A DNA stretch of 64,000 bases from Lumbricus rubellus (Eukaryota; Annelida; Clitellata; Crassiclitellata; Lumbricidae), in the NCBI GenBank assembly GCA_945859605.1, contig OX243824.1, positions 251,831-315,830 on the forward strand. The letters are read 5' to 3'. This document shows positions 41,995 through 53,058 of this stretch, one piece after another; position 1 is the first letter of the stretch; each line of letters begins with the position of its first letter. The notes below the pieces were generated by a model, which searched no databases, was not told where the DNA came from, and saw only the letters and a list, made by a program, of their open reading frames with translations. Made by a program: the position numbers and the translations under genes.

Positions 41995-42790
41995 TGGGAG
42001 CAGATGATTGCTAAAGGACACCATATGAGGAAAGGAAGGTTGAGTGATTCTTGGATTTTTGCGTTTGAGCCTGCGTGAAAGTTGGGAAAGCCACCATATG
42101 AGGAAAGGAAGGTTGAGTGATTCTTGGGTTTTTGTGTTTGAACATGCGCGAAAGTTGGTAAAGTGCCCATATTGGGAAAGGAAGGTTGAGTGATTGTTGG
42201 ATTTTGCGTTTGATCGAGCGTGAGAGTTGGGAAAGTCGTCATATGAGGAGAGGAAGGTTGAGTGATTCTTGGGTTTTTGTGTTTGCCTATGCTGAAAAAT
42301 TGGTAAAGTGCCCATATGAGGAAAGAAAGGTTGAGTGATTCTTGGATTTTTGAGTTTGAGCGCGCGCGAAAGTTGACAAAGTCGCCATATGAGGAAAGGA
42401 AGGTTCAGTGATTCTTCGGTTTTTGTGTTTGACTATGCTGAAAAATTGGTAACGTGCCCATATTGGGAATGGAAGGTTGAGTGATTCTTCGGTTTTTGAG
42501 TTTGACTATGCGTGAAAGTTGGGCAAGTGCCCATATTGGGAATGGAGGGGTGAGTGATTCTTCGGTTTTGTGTTTGACTATGCTGAAAAATTGGTAAAGT
42601 GCCCATATTGGGGATGGAAGGGTGAGTGATTCTTGGATTTTTGCGTTTGACTATGCTGAAAAATTGGTAAAGTGCCCATATTGGGAATGGAAGGTTGAGT
42701 GATTCTTCGGTTTTTGGCCTTGCCTGTATAAGAAATGTGGAAAGGGCTCCATATTGGGAATGGCCGGGTGAGTGATTTTGTAGTATTTGA
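41995..42790. repeat. 65-70 bp tandem array, right foldback arm
   Basis: Inverted counterpart of 38205-39190, shorter by three units (about 218 bp). This fully accounts for the offset between the arms' coordinates inside and outside the array. Confidence 0.9.
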
Positions 42791-44627
42791 ACTTAGCTGC
42801 TCAAGAAAGGGTGTCTGTGACTATGATGGTAATGCCCTGTTGGAAGTTCATGCTGTGTTTGGACTTATATGAATACGAAAAGATGAAGAAAATTGTTGTT
42901 GGTTACTCTATTTTTGATTAATTTTGTAGGAAATGCTGAATATATGTTACACTTTTAGTTAATTTAAATGTATAAATACCTGATTTATGACTATTTTCGA
43001 ATAAAATGGTGAATAATTGATATATTTTAAAGGTACATACGGAAATTCTCGCCTCCTGATTCGTTCGTCGCTAGGATTTGCCGCTTCCTGATTGGTCAGT
43101 TCTTCGTCGTGTAAGATAAATTTGTGTGCAGAGGCTTGGAATGGAGGGTTGGAGGGCGTGGTGGCCTGCTATAGAGGGCGAGAGAGGCTGTCTCTAGGCG
43201 TTCTCGCCCCCTTATTGGTCGGTTTCTAGGTTTCTCGCTTTTGGTTGGTTGGCATTTATGTGAAAATACCTAGTTTTGGGTGGGGAGGTTGGAATGGAGG
43301 TTTGGAGGGTGAGGCGGAATGCTATAGAGGGAGAGAGAGACTGTCCCTAGGCGTTCTCGACTCTTTGCTGGTCGGTTTCTAGGTTTCTCGCTTTTGATTG
43401 GTTGGCACTTATGTGAAAATACCTAGTATTGGGTGGGGAAAGTGGAGTGGAGGGTTGGAGGTTGAGGTTGAGGGCTGTGGAGGGAGAGAGAGATGACATA
43501 CATAGGGTTTCTCGCTTCCCGATTGGCCCGTTGTTAGGGCTCGCCGCTTCCTGTTTGGTTGATTCTTATGCATATAATGCAAATTTGCGTGTGTGGAGGG
43601 GTGGAATGGAGGGTTGGAGGGTGAGGTTAGATGCTGTAGAGTGAAATAATACACCTAAAAGAAGGAGATATGGCTGGGCGCGTGGGTTGGAATGGCGCGG
43701 AGATATGCCGAGATAGAGAAATTGATGACTGAAGGAATAATGGGTGGGGAGGCTGAGGTGTGGAAGCCAGTACAGCACACAGAATGACTAAGGACGCTTC
43801 CGATGAGTCATTTCCGGTTGGTACGGGCCTTGTGTTGCTAATTATAGGACAGATTGCGCTTGAGAAATTGAAATTTGCAGAAATGTGAGGTAGGATGTTG
43901 AGACGTGGAAGCCAGTACAGGGCCCAGAATGCACCACCATGCTTCTGATGAGTCGTTCTCGGTCGGAGTGGGGCTTGCGCTGCTAATTGTGGTTCACTAA
44001 TTGTTATAATTAATAAATTCTAATTATTATTAATTAATATAATATAATTACTATGACCTAGATAAAATGCCTAATTAGCGTGACCCAATTAATATGACCT
44101 AATTAAAATGACCTAATTAATATACCCTAATTAATGTGACCTAATTAAGATGACCGAGACCTTGACCTTTGACCTTGACCCCGATGACGTCACTGGTCAC
44201 GTGACTGAGGCTAGTCGCTACCTATTCACTCTACTGATGCCACTATAAAGCTGATACCAAGAAGATTATCCGCATTGTGACAGTCAATGCGGGACATCCC
44301 GCACATAATTATGTAAACCTTAGATGGATGCAGAGTATAACGACAGCTTGAAAACTAGCAAGGGCAGTAGGCCTACGTAGGCCTACTGTTGCCATCGACA
44401 GAAAATAACTGCAATACGAAACACATTATTGAAAATGGGCATGGCCGCTTGTGCTATCTGGATAATTATTGTACACAACATGCAGTTAGCACTACATGTA
44501 TGTTCAGTGTAACGGCACTGTGTGATTTCATAGAATCATAGATTATATTTTAGCGTCGCCACACTTTTCCTTTGCCTATGATTTTGACGGACAGTGCCAG
44601 AGTGTTCTAAGTAGTAGTGGCGTAGTT

Positions 44628-45012
44628 CAGCGGTTCTCAACCGGGGGGTCCGCGGACCCCTGGGGGTCCGCGGCGATGTGCTTGGGGGTCCGCGAGCAAA
44701 TCCTGAAAATTATATATTTCTTAGTTAAAAACGTAGAAACAGTCAAACAGATAAATTTTTGGTCAATTTTTCAATATTTCCTCTTCTCAATGGCGACATG
44801 AAACTAATAATACGCTGATTAGTAACAAATTCATCTGTTTTAGATGGGTCGGTTTGTTTCAGTCTCTAGATAATATATAGGATAGGGCCTAATAGAGTCG
44901 CACAGTCGCGATAAATGATAATGCGCCAAGGCGCAAAATGTTATTGGGGGTCCGTGACCGTGGCCCAAAATTAAAAAGGGGTCCGTGAGTATGAAAAGGT
45001 TGAGAACCGCTG
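44628..45012. mobile_element. hAT (Charlie-type) MITE
   Basis: 385 bp bounded by perfect inverted termini CAGCGGTTCTCAACC and flanked by a perfect 8-bp duplication GCGTAGTT (44620-44627, 45013-45020). CAG-GGTTCTCAACC ends plus 8-bp duplications are diagnostic of Charlie-like hAT elements. No transposase remains. GGGGGTCCGCG repeats occur just inside the left end. Confidence 0.95.
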
Positions 45013-45020
45013 GCGTAGTT

Positions 45021-45690
45021 GATATTGCGAAAAGATATTATGCGTATTGTTCCATCACGTTGGTCAGTTGTGACAATTACGACAAACATATAGTGTCTTC
45101 ACAAAGCCATTAAGAGGTGTTTAAGAAGAGACTTTATACACTTCCACATACCTGTTCAATGTTTAACGTGATGAATTGATATAATTATGTCGAACACTGT
45201 CTATAATGATACACTTGCTATGGTGACTAATTTGATGCAAATCAGGGAACATTCCACAATTTTCCGGTGTACAAATATCAAAAGGATAGAAAAATATTTA
45301 ATATTTAATGCAACATGGCCATTCAAATTTTGAAACAAAGTCGGCAACAAATGCATAATAAATGTATTGGTATTATTGTTAAGACATTGCAGGCGTTTCA
45401 ATGCAAATAAACCTCTCAATTTCCAAAGCCTTTTATTCGCCCCATGGCGTTGGGAAATCAACAGTATATATTAATGTTATGTGTGCTGTGTAAAACAATA
45501 ATTCACTTCCGATTAATTATTGCAGTAACATTTTCATCATCCGTTCATATAATGAATTGTAATCGTGCTGCAGCCACAGCTAGTGCAGTGAAACAATAAA
45601 TGACAATTATGATAATATATCCGTACCTTAGAAGTCACAGTGCCAGTCCCAGGCACGGATAAGGTAGGATGGCGACTCTAATCCCCTCTG
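45021..45690. other. Gene-free stretch
   Basis: No gene recognised. CAGTGCCAGTCCCAGGCACGG near 45640 is a member of the motif family also at about 17810 and 27650. Confidence 0.4.
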
Positions 45691-46062
45691 ATGTATGTAT
45701 GTATGTATGTATGTATGTATGTATGTATGTATGTATGTATGTATGTATGTATGTATGTATGTATGTATGTATGTATGTATGTATGTATGTATGTATGTAT
45801 GTATGTATGTATGTATGTATGTATGTATGTATGTATGTATGTATGTATGTATGTATGTATGTATGTATGTATGTATGTATGTATGTATGTATGTATGTAT
45901 GTATGTATGTATGTATGTATGTATGTATGTATGTATGTATGTATGTATGTATGTATGTATGTATGTATGTATGTATGTATGTATGTATGTATGTATGTAT
46001 GTATGTATGTATGTATGTATGTATGTATGTATGTATGTATGTATGTATGTATGTATGTATGT
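45691..46062 (+). repeat. ATGT microsatellite, about 372 bp
   Basis: About 93 pure tetranucleotide units; the purity indicates recent expansion. All overlapping frames are artefacts. Confidence 0.98.
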
Positions 46063-46157
46063 GCACTTTATTAACAATAGTATTCTACCTGAATTGCCTA
46101 ACACAGCCAATTTCAATAGTAAAACAAGCAAACAGTTCTGGTTACAAATGTCCAGAT

Positions 46158-46164
46158 TATATAT

Positions 46165-46195
<31 letters not shown>

Positions 46196-46245
46196 ATATA
46201 TATATTATATAATATATATATATATATATAATATATATAACTATA
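46158..46245. repeat. AT-dinucleotide tract
   Basis: Alternating TA runs with short interruptions, able to form hairpins. Confidence 0.9.
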
Positions 46246-47800
46246 TACCACTGTCGCCAGAGGATATAAAGTTAGATATTCAAATGTTCGATAGCCAAAC
46301 TAAAATTTAATGTGTTTAGGCTTCCCCGTAATAAGCTCAACGTGTGAGAGAGCCACAAGACCGAATTAGCATAACGAAGACTTGATGAAGTAATTACGAA
46401 GTGATGGCAAGACAAAACTTATATAGTTCGCGTAATTTAAACGTTAAGGGTGTCTATACTTTCCTCCTACTAGGCCTACATTTCACAACGACATCTCAGC
46501 GTAGGCCTGAGACATTTGATACGACGAGGCCAATAACAGAGAAGTTACGGTGCTATCTAACAGCAGTTTGTGCTCGGGAGATGAAGAGTTCAGGCTGAGT
46601 GGAAGAAAATAATTATAGAACACGACAACCCTAAACAACCAAAATAGTGGGACATTTATAAGTCGTGCAAATATACATAAGCAGCACCTACAACGCACTA
46701 CCACACCAAATCAGATATCCGATAATCTGAGGGCGATGCAGGACATACCGCATTTAATATTTGAAATTATGCAAACGTTTGATGGATTGGATGAATTGGA
46801 TACATCGTATAACGACAACTTATAATAAGAAAGGTATTTACTATCAAAAATAATGGCTTTGGCTAATAATAATGATATTAATACGCTCTTTAGAGATTTT
46901 CGTTGAGACACACTACCCAGCTACCCTGTATTATAAAAACAATATTATTATGATCAAAAACTTTGTTCATTTAATTTTCTTCGATGAATATGTATATTAT
47001 CCAGTAGAGGTATGGGTCTCTTCCTCTATCTCTGCTTATCCTTCTCCCTCTCTCTAATGGGGTAGACCCGAACAAGTTACATGTATTGTCAACATGAAAC
47101 CTTATATATTTTGTTATATAAACGATAAAAAGGTGTTGAAATTAAGCTTGGTACGTATATTTCGCATGGATATATGAATTGTTTAATCCACATTATTGTT
47201 AAAGTGTCGGTAATGATAAAAGATCTAAATATTCAGGTTGACTGATCGCCGCTAAAACAACCTGTTCTTCTTGATACCAAGCAGCTAGGAAAGAAGCAAA
47301 ATGAATAACAAGAGAGAACGAAAACAACAATAAAATGTGCAGTTGAGAAGCACTTCTGTGCAGTTAAAACAAGCAAAAACGTCATTGTCCTTCGATTGGA
47401 AGTAATTTATCGTGGAGGATGGGAAAGGAAAGAAGGAGTTGTGCAGTTCTAAAAATTCATTAAAAACAGCCGTGTCAATCAGAATCGTTATCAGCAAGGA
47501 CAATTTCAAAATCATATGCCAAACAAATTTCTGTTGAGGGCAACGGCTGTCATATTATAGGCCCTCGTCAAATCTGGATCCATCCATCCGTTGTCAATGC
47601 ACCCATCTAGACTATTCGATCTAAAATTCTACCTAATAATCAGTTTTATTATTATTTAATCTATCTTTAACTTTTGCTTTCTCAAAACCTATTTCTTCGA
47701 TCTGTTATTTCCTTGCGCACTGGGAGTGCCTCTGAACGGTTCAAATAAAATTGAGGCTACGTTTTTTTTTCGACCAGCTGAATGGCTAACGATATTGAGC
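46246..47800. other. Gene-free AT-rich stretch
   Basis: Short frames only and no recognised homology. Near 47690-47755 GCACTGGGAGTGCCTCTGAA hints at one more decayed L2-type 3' end. Confidence 0.4.
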
Positions 47801-47802
<2 letters not shown>

Positions 47803-47841
<39 letters not shown>

Positions 47842-48305
47842 GACGATTTATATAGCGCCGTAGCTCGGCCGAGGCCGAAGGAAAGGGCGCTGTACACGGG
47901 ATAACATGTTACTGTCAAAAAATAAACGATTGTTTGAATAGGTGAGTTTTGAGACTGGATTTAAATGTCTCCAGAGATGGTGCCATCTTCACGTGGGCAG
48001 GAAGACTGTTCCATGCAGTTGGTCCCAACACAGAGAACGAGCTTTCACCAAACCTCGTGGTTGACCGTGGGACATGCAGCATGCCCCTCGCCGACGATCT
48101 TAATCTATTGTCTGTGATTGGAATGCAGAAATCCGCGATGTATTCAGGCATGAGGTTGTGTAATGACTTGTATGTAATTAGGCAGAGCTTGTATTGAATT
48201 CGCTGGGGGACACGCAGCCAATGCAGGTTGTCACGCAGCAGGTCAGTCAAATGATCGGATGGTGTGCGACCGTATATAATGCGTGCAATATATTGTTCTA
48301 TAAAA
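47803..48305 (-). mobile_element. L2-like LINE 3' fragment, minus strand
   Basis: The minus-strand frame 48250-47915 reads LLRDNLHWLRVPQRIQYKL, then LRSSARGMLHVPRS and SFSVLGPTAWNSLP, ending LKTHLFKQSF, the standard C-terminus of an L2-clade LINE. In-frame-like sequence upstream (RIIYGRTPSD) extends it to about 48305. Its 3' end reads GGCGCTATATAAATCGTC and then an ATT tail (47803-47840). It is 5'-truncated and otherwise well preserved. Confidence 0.88.
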
Positions 48306-48773
48306 TTACAATTTAAAGGTGTTTAAGAATTCATTGACAACGGATGGATGGATCCAGATTTGACGAGGGCCTATATAATATGACAACAGAGGCCGTTGCC
48401 CTCGACAGAAATTTGTTTGGCGTACGACAGCTTGCACTTGCTTCATGCCCAGCAGCGCATTGAGTATAGGATCGCTGCTCTAGCCTAGTTCGGCATTGTC
48501 AGCTTTTTATTGCACCATAACCTACATGTATATACACTGTGTCCCAAAAAATCAAGCACCCTTTTTATAATGTGAATAAAACAGGCAAATCTTAATCGAT
48601 TTTCAAAATTTCAAAACTGTTTTTATCCTGAGATAATTATCTTACACCGATTCAAATATGAAGTTTCTGGCATGAACATTGACGTCACAATTACGTCATT
48701 TGCATCTAGGGTTGCCAGGTTGCCTTGAGGAAATTACCGGACAATGGCTATCGCGTTACGGGGCCATATATAT

Positions 48774-48827
<54 letters not shown>

Positions 48828-49495
48828 GGTGTGTGTGTGTGTGCATGTTTATGTATGTGTGCGTGTGTGTTTCGTGAGATGTTCTCAACATTCCGTCCCA
48901 CAATGTGTTCGTCACTGGCTTTCTGTCTTTCAAAACGATTTCCGATTATCTTGCATGAGCAAAATAAACACGAAATTCCAATTCGTTGTCACCGGTTTTT
49001 GCGTGTATCTATTTGCCAAAGATTTTATTGTGCTTGAGGCTCGTGGTATTGTAAAGAATGACCCATGATTTTAATTGGTACTTTTTTATGATTTAGTAAA
49101 TGACATACATGTACGCTGAATAGTTTTGGTTTTACATAGTTTTGGTGTACATATCTGAATCACTTTTTTCTGAGTTCGCCATCTTAGTTTCCGTTGCAGT
49201 TATGCATTAAACAAATAGTTAGGGCGACATGCATGAGCTCCAGGCTGCTGTCTTGCACGCGAACGCTGCAGTGTATGCTAGCTGGCGCGTCATCACCTGC
49301 TGTTGACAATAGCTCATTGTACGCCAGTCGCAAAATGAATCAATAGTACTATTAGACCTAGATATTTCCCAAACAACGCATTTAGAAACGATAGGCTATA
49401 TACCTCATAGTCGCCTACTCTCTCTGCTCTATAGCCAGTTACTTTTAGCGGTGTTCTGAGGTTCTGAGGTAAGTGACTTAAGCTTATATAATGAA
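48306..49495. other. Gene-free stretch with a GT microsatellite
   Basis: A GT run at 48780-48870. Frames around it (for example 48679-49068) consist mostly of the repeat. No gene recognised. Confidence 0.45.
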
Positions 49496-49497
49496 TT

Positions 49498-49728
49498 GGG
49501 GTTCCTCTGATAGCGGGACTTGTCCCTTTGGGGTTCCCCTTTAAGTGCTCAACCGTATGCGATCCTTTGCTTTATAATGTACTGTTTATTCTTATGATAC
49601 GCTGTTTATTCTTTCTGTTATGTTAATCATCAATGTTAATGCTATTATTCTGTTTTGTTTTGTCTTGATCAATGTGCAACGGTTGTTGCCTTAATAAATG
49701 GTATTTGATTTGATTTGATTTGAATTGA
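49498..49728 (+). mobile_element. CR1-like LINE 3' tail, severely 5'-truncated
   Basis: About 230 bp of 3' untranslated sequence ending AATAAATGGTATTTGATTTG with GATTT repeats, the same tail type as at 2340, 11759 and 28890. Confidence 0.6.
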
Positions 49729-49729
49729 C

Positions 49730-50055
49730 CTACTAATCCTGAGGTGACTTATATCCTTGGCTTAGCCACTTAATTAGACGATGTAAATGACTTATTATAG
49801 CGCCCTGGCTCAGAGGTCGTCCAAGAGGTAAATCTACTCCATGGCTCATAAGGCTTATAATAGTGGGGGAGGGGTGGATCCTGAGGTAAGTGACTCCTGC
49901 CCTAGCCGTCCATGAGGTAAATGACTTTATATTGCAGTGCTTGGTTCCAGTGCTTGGTCCTAGTGCTTGCTCTTAGTGCTTGGTCCTAGTGCTTGCTCTT
50001 AGCCACCCATGTACCATTGATATAGCGCCTGGCTCAGAAGCCTAATTAATATACT
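49730..50055. other. Short degenerate repeats upstream of block C
   Basis: Local repeats of GCTTGGTCCTAGTGCTTG (about 49940-49998) and GAGGTAAATGACT-like words. The homology to the 5' flanks of A and B begins only at about 50057. Confidence 0.5.
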
Positions 50056-50250
50056 ACTATCTTTCATTTGACATAGGTATGCACTGACAAAATATTATAA
50101 AGAAATATGAAGCCGTCACTGAGAAAACGCATTTTGAAAACGGTGTACGAACTTTCGTGTTACCCTAATATAAGCCATAGGGCCTACATATAATTATCTA
50201 CAGTCGATTTCGTTTTTTTATAATGAGCTCTAGGTTGTTGCGGGATCGAA

Positions 50251-53058
50251 ATGGAAGATATAGTATCGAAGTTTCTTGTCAGCACTTGTCGTATGAAGTC
50301 AAAATTCAACATAAATGACGATTCTAATTTTGTTATCACTCCGTTAGTATTGAACCAGACCAGAGGAGTGAACACTTCATATACTGTGTGCGGTAGCCAG
50401 GCCGAGTTCTATATTCAGCCTGTTAGACCTTGTATCGACGACCTTGACATTCTATGCACCGTTGATAACCAATTAGTATCAGACTCTTATGGATGTGAAA
50501 TTCCGCAAGGATTTGGCGACCTCTGTGATCACATTGCATATACTAAACTTGAATATTGCGAACAAAATCCCTCATTCGTTCGATTTCCAGACTCAATCCT
50601 TGGAACTTATGACTGGAGTTTAGAGGAATATAAATTCACAAACGTTCCTCTCTTGAGTTTCATGCAGCGTCCAACTAACGTAGTAGGAATGATCAAGCAT
50701 AGCACATTGCTTTCCACCGTCAATGGAAAAGTGACTGAGTTAGATGAAACATTTAAAAGTATGCTTACTGCAAATGGACCAGCAGTGAAAGCCACACTTC
50801 CCGTGGTAGACACAACAGTAGACTACGTCAACTCCGTGCGTTGTCCAAAGTGGCCACTGGTAGCTGAAGAATGGCCGAATCGAAGAAGGTACAATGGATG
50901 GCCAAGCAGTGCAACAATAAGCAAAGTGGTTCGTGAGGGATGCGACGTTGTTCCAATCGCACATCGCGATATGTACGAAGAATCGAATCAATGGAGATTG
51001 TCATTTTCACGAGCAGAGGTTATTCTGATTCAGAGTTGGACTAAAACTCAACAGATCGTCTACCATTTGCTTAGGTTCTTTGCTAAGAGAGAAATTATCC
51101 GAAAGAACTGTCCAAAAACGGACGAGGTTGTATGCACTTACCATCTGAAGACGCTGATGTTGTGGTCCTGCGAAAATGAATCAACAGAATGGTGGCTGGC
51201 GTCCAGTGTTGTGTCAATTTGCTGCAAGTTACTTGGAAAACTGTGCGAATGTTTGAAGCAGAAATACTGTCCAAACTATTTCATCCGAAAAGCAAATTTA
51301 TTAGATCATGAATTGAACAATGAAATTCTACATCAAACCATCAAAGTCGTTGATGGTTTTAACGATGCAGAAAAAATAAGTCGATGGTTCGTGGTTCATT
51401 ATATTCTACCAGTTTACCAGAAATTATGTAATGAAGACGAGACCATTCTAACAGAGAATACGCTCGAGAGATGCAGGAAAGCCGTTTGTGACTATCGTGA
51501 GAAACGCCAGCTAAATGATTTAAATATGACAATACTCAAGTGTGCATTTACATTAAAATGCAATATGTCTCTGGAGTTTTCTTATAACTTGCATCGGGCG
51601 GGCAGGTATACATTCAAATTAGAAGACATCGAAGTGCCACTTCAAGGGCTTATAGATGCGACTGTAATATCCAAGATATACAATTCTCTCGCAGATTATA
51701 TGAAAGCATTGATATTGTTCCACATGTCACAGTTCATACTCTCCTCGAAATTGCAGTGCGATGTTGAATTCCTGTTTGATATCTGGATTCATATAATAAA
51801 ACAATCTCATAATGTTGAGATTTCTAATTCTATTATATCACTTTCTGTCGTAGACAGAAGCATGTTCCATTTCAATCGCGCTGAACAAATTTTGAAACAT
51901 TTAGCATTCAATTATTCAAAGAACGAGAGTTGCTTAATCAGAATGGTTTCCATGTTGAACCTTCAATCGTCACTCAGTTTCCATGACATATCTTCAAGCA
52001 AGACTGAGACTGCATCTCGACTCTACCTAGCCGCACTGTTCTGTCACATTGGCTACCGACAATGTGCGGTGCATTTGTGCTCTCGAGTTGCAACGAGTCT
52101 TAAAGAGAACGACCAATGTCGTGAAATTCGCAAATTAAAAGTTAGCAGTTTGCTATTCATGGATGATGTGGCAAGAATTGCAGGTTTTCTTCTACTACGT
52201 AGAAACATTCTTCGAATTCCAACCAAAGGCATTTTATTGTTAAGTACTGATCTGTTTGTGCGCTACATGCTTATTCAATGCAGCCCCGAAAGCCTGTTAA
52301 TAAATAAAGATACGTTTGGTGTGTCTTTACTATTTGAGGCAGACTGTTGCCTTGCTGCTATGATGCGATATTATAGGTCTAGGAAGATCCCAAAAATCCT
52401 CATCTACTATCGGTGCACAGAAGAATCAGCAACAGATATCGTGCTACCTGGAAGCACTGATATAGCTGAAGCGCTAATAAGAATTTCTACTGATTACATG
52501 ACACGGTTTTATGCTTCACTTTCAGCAGAGTTTGGAGCCAGTTTCAACTTAGCGTCATGCTACGAAGCTCTTAGTCTGTATCGATGTCGCAGATATGAAG
52601 ATGTAATACATCTGTGTGAAAAGTTGCTGGAAGAGTCTGATCATGATCGTGACTCAGACTTAGAAGAGTTTCAGTTTCTTAATGTAAATATTAACTTGTA
52701 CTTTATGGCATATTTTGATGAAGATATTCAGGCTTTGGTCGGATTTCAACTGCTCGTTTTGCGTTTGACACTGATGCAGCGCTGCGACTATAGCAAAAGG
52801 TTGAAAGGTGTTAAATTTCTTCATCACGGCACGCAGTTATTTTATTATGGAACACACTATGGTGCATTCAAGCCCATATTAAGAAGACAATTTCTGGGAA
52901 ATTATTTAAAACTGCGATGTTTGTTAGACCTCGGATTTCCATTGTTTGAGGTGAAAGCGGCTTTTCGATGTTTGAAAAGTCGTTTTCTATTTGAACACAC
53001 GTTGTGGCATTTTATGCGCAAAAAAATTGCCAGATGTTATCAAAAATTATTGTTTTAA
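50251..53058 (+). CDS. Mab-21/cGAS-like receptor (cGLR-like), copy C, intact
   Basis: A 935-aa intact reading frame from the conserved MEDI start. It keeps CGSQAEFY, DDLDIL and a third carboxylate in the clearest form of the family (TVDYVNSVRCPKWP), then WRLSFSRAE and the long helical extension. It differs from B in discrete patches: before the third Asp (VKATLPVVDTT), in the 430-480 region (TLKCNMSLEFSYNLHRAGRY) and near residue 850, where RCDYSKRLKGVKFLHHG replaces a longer segment of A, B and E. The polyadenylation signal lies at 53471. Only about 190 bp of 5' flank match A and B, so its upstream regulation probably differs. It probably acts in the cytoplasm (no signal peptide or membrane segment). 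Cyclic-nucleotide synthesis is inferred, not shown. Confidence 0.88.
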   Translation: MEDIVSKFLVSTCRMKSKFNINDDSNFVITPLVLNQTRGVNTSYTVCGSQAEFYIQPVRPCIDDLDILCTVDNQLVSDSYGCEIPQGFGDLCDHIAYTKLEYCEQNPSFVRFPDSILGTYDWSLEEYKFTNVPLLSFMQRPTNVVGMIKHSTLLSTVNGKVTELDETFKSMLTANGPAVKATLPVVDTTVDYVNSVRCPKWPLVAEEWPNRRRYNGWPSSATISKVVREGCDVVPIAHRDMYEESNQWRLSFSRAEVILIQSWTKTQQIVYHLLRFFAKREIIRKNCPKTDEVVCTYHLKTLMLWSCENESTEWWLASSVVSICCKLLGKLCECLKQKYCPNYFIRKANLLDHELNNEILHQTIKVVDGFNDAEKISRWFVVHYILPVYQKLCNEDETILTENTLERCRKAVCDYREKRQLNDLNMTILKCAFTLKCNMSLEFSYNLHRAGRYTFKLEDIEVPLQGLIDATVISKIYNSLADYMKALILFHMSQFILSSKLQCDVEFLFDIWIHIIKQSHNVEISNSIISLSVVDRSMFHFNRAEQILKHLAFNYSKNESCLIRMVSMLNLQSSLSFHDISSSKTETASRLYLAALFCHIGYRQCAVHLCSRVATSLKENDQCREIRKLKVSSLLFMDDVARIAGFLLLRRNILRIPTKGILLLSTDLFVRYMLIQCSPESLLINKDTFGVSLLFEADCCLAAMMRYYRSRKIPKILIYYRCTEESATDIVLPGSTDIAEALIRISTDYMTRFYASLSAEFGASFNLASCYEALSLYRCRRYEDVIHLCEKLLEESDHDRDSDLEEFQFLNVNINLYFMAYFDEDIQALVGFQLLVLRLTLMQRCDYSKRLKGVKFLHHGTQLFYYGTHYGAFKPILRRQFLGNYLKLRCLLDLGFPLFEVKAAFRCLKSRFLFEHTLWHFMRKKIARCYQKLLF

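Larger units (their letters stand above)
36748..44234. mobile_element. 7.5-kb foldback (TU/FB-like) transposable element
   Basis: A huge inverted repeat: arms of about 3.7 kb (36748 to about 40510 and about 40670 to 44234) are nearly identical in reverse complement, for example the 80-codon frames at 39557-39799 (+) and 41401-41643 (-). The centre (about 40510-40670) is a diverged loop. The termini read GTAGAGTGAATAGGTAGCGA and are flanked by 8-bp target duplications with one mismatch (CGATGCCA 36740-36747, TGATGCCA 44235-44242), or 6 bp perfect if one more base belongs to the repeat. Each arm holds, from the outside in, an AATTAGGTCA-rich tandem, GC-richer blocks with TCGCGAG-like words and a 65-70 bp tandem array. 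No transposase was recognised. Long inverted repeats with internal tandem repeats are typical of foldback elements such as sea-urchin TU and Drosophila FB. Confidence 0.85.

Noticed and set aside
43790..43830. Hammerhead ribozyme core (CTGATGAGTC)
   Set aside because: No GAAA partner and no stems of the required layout around it.
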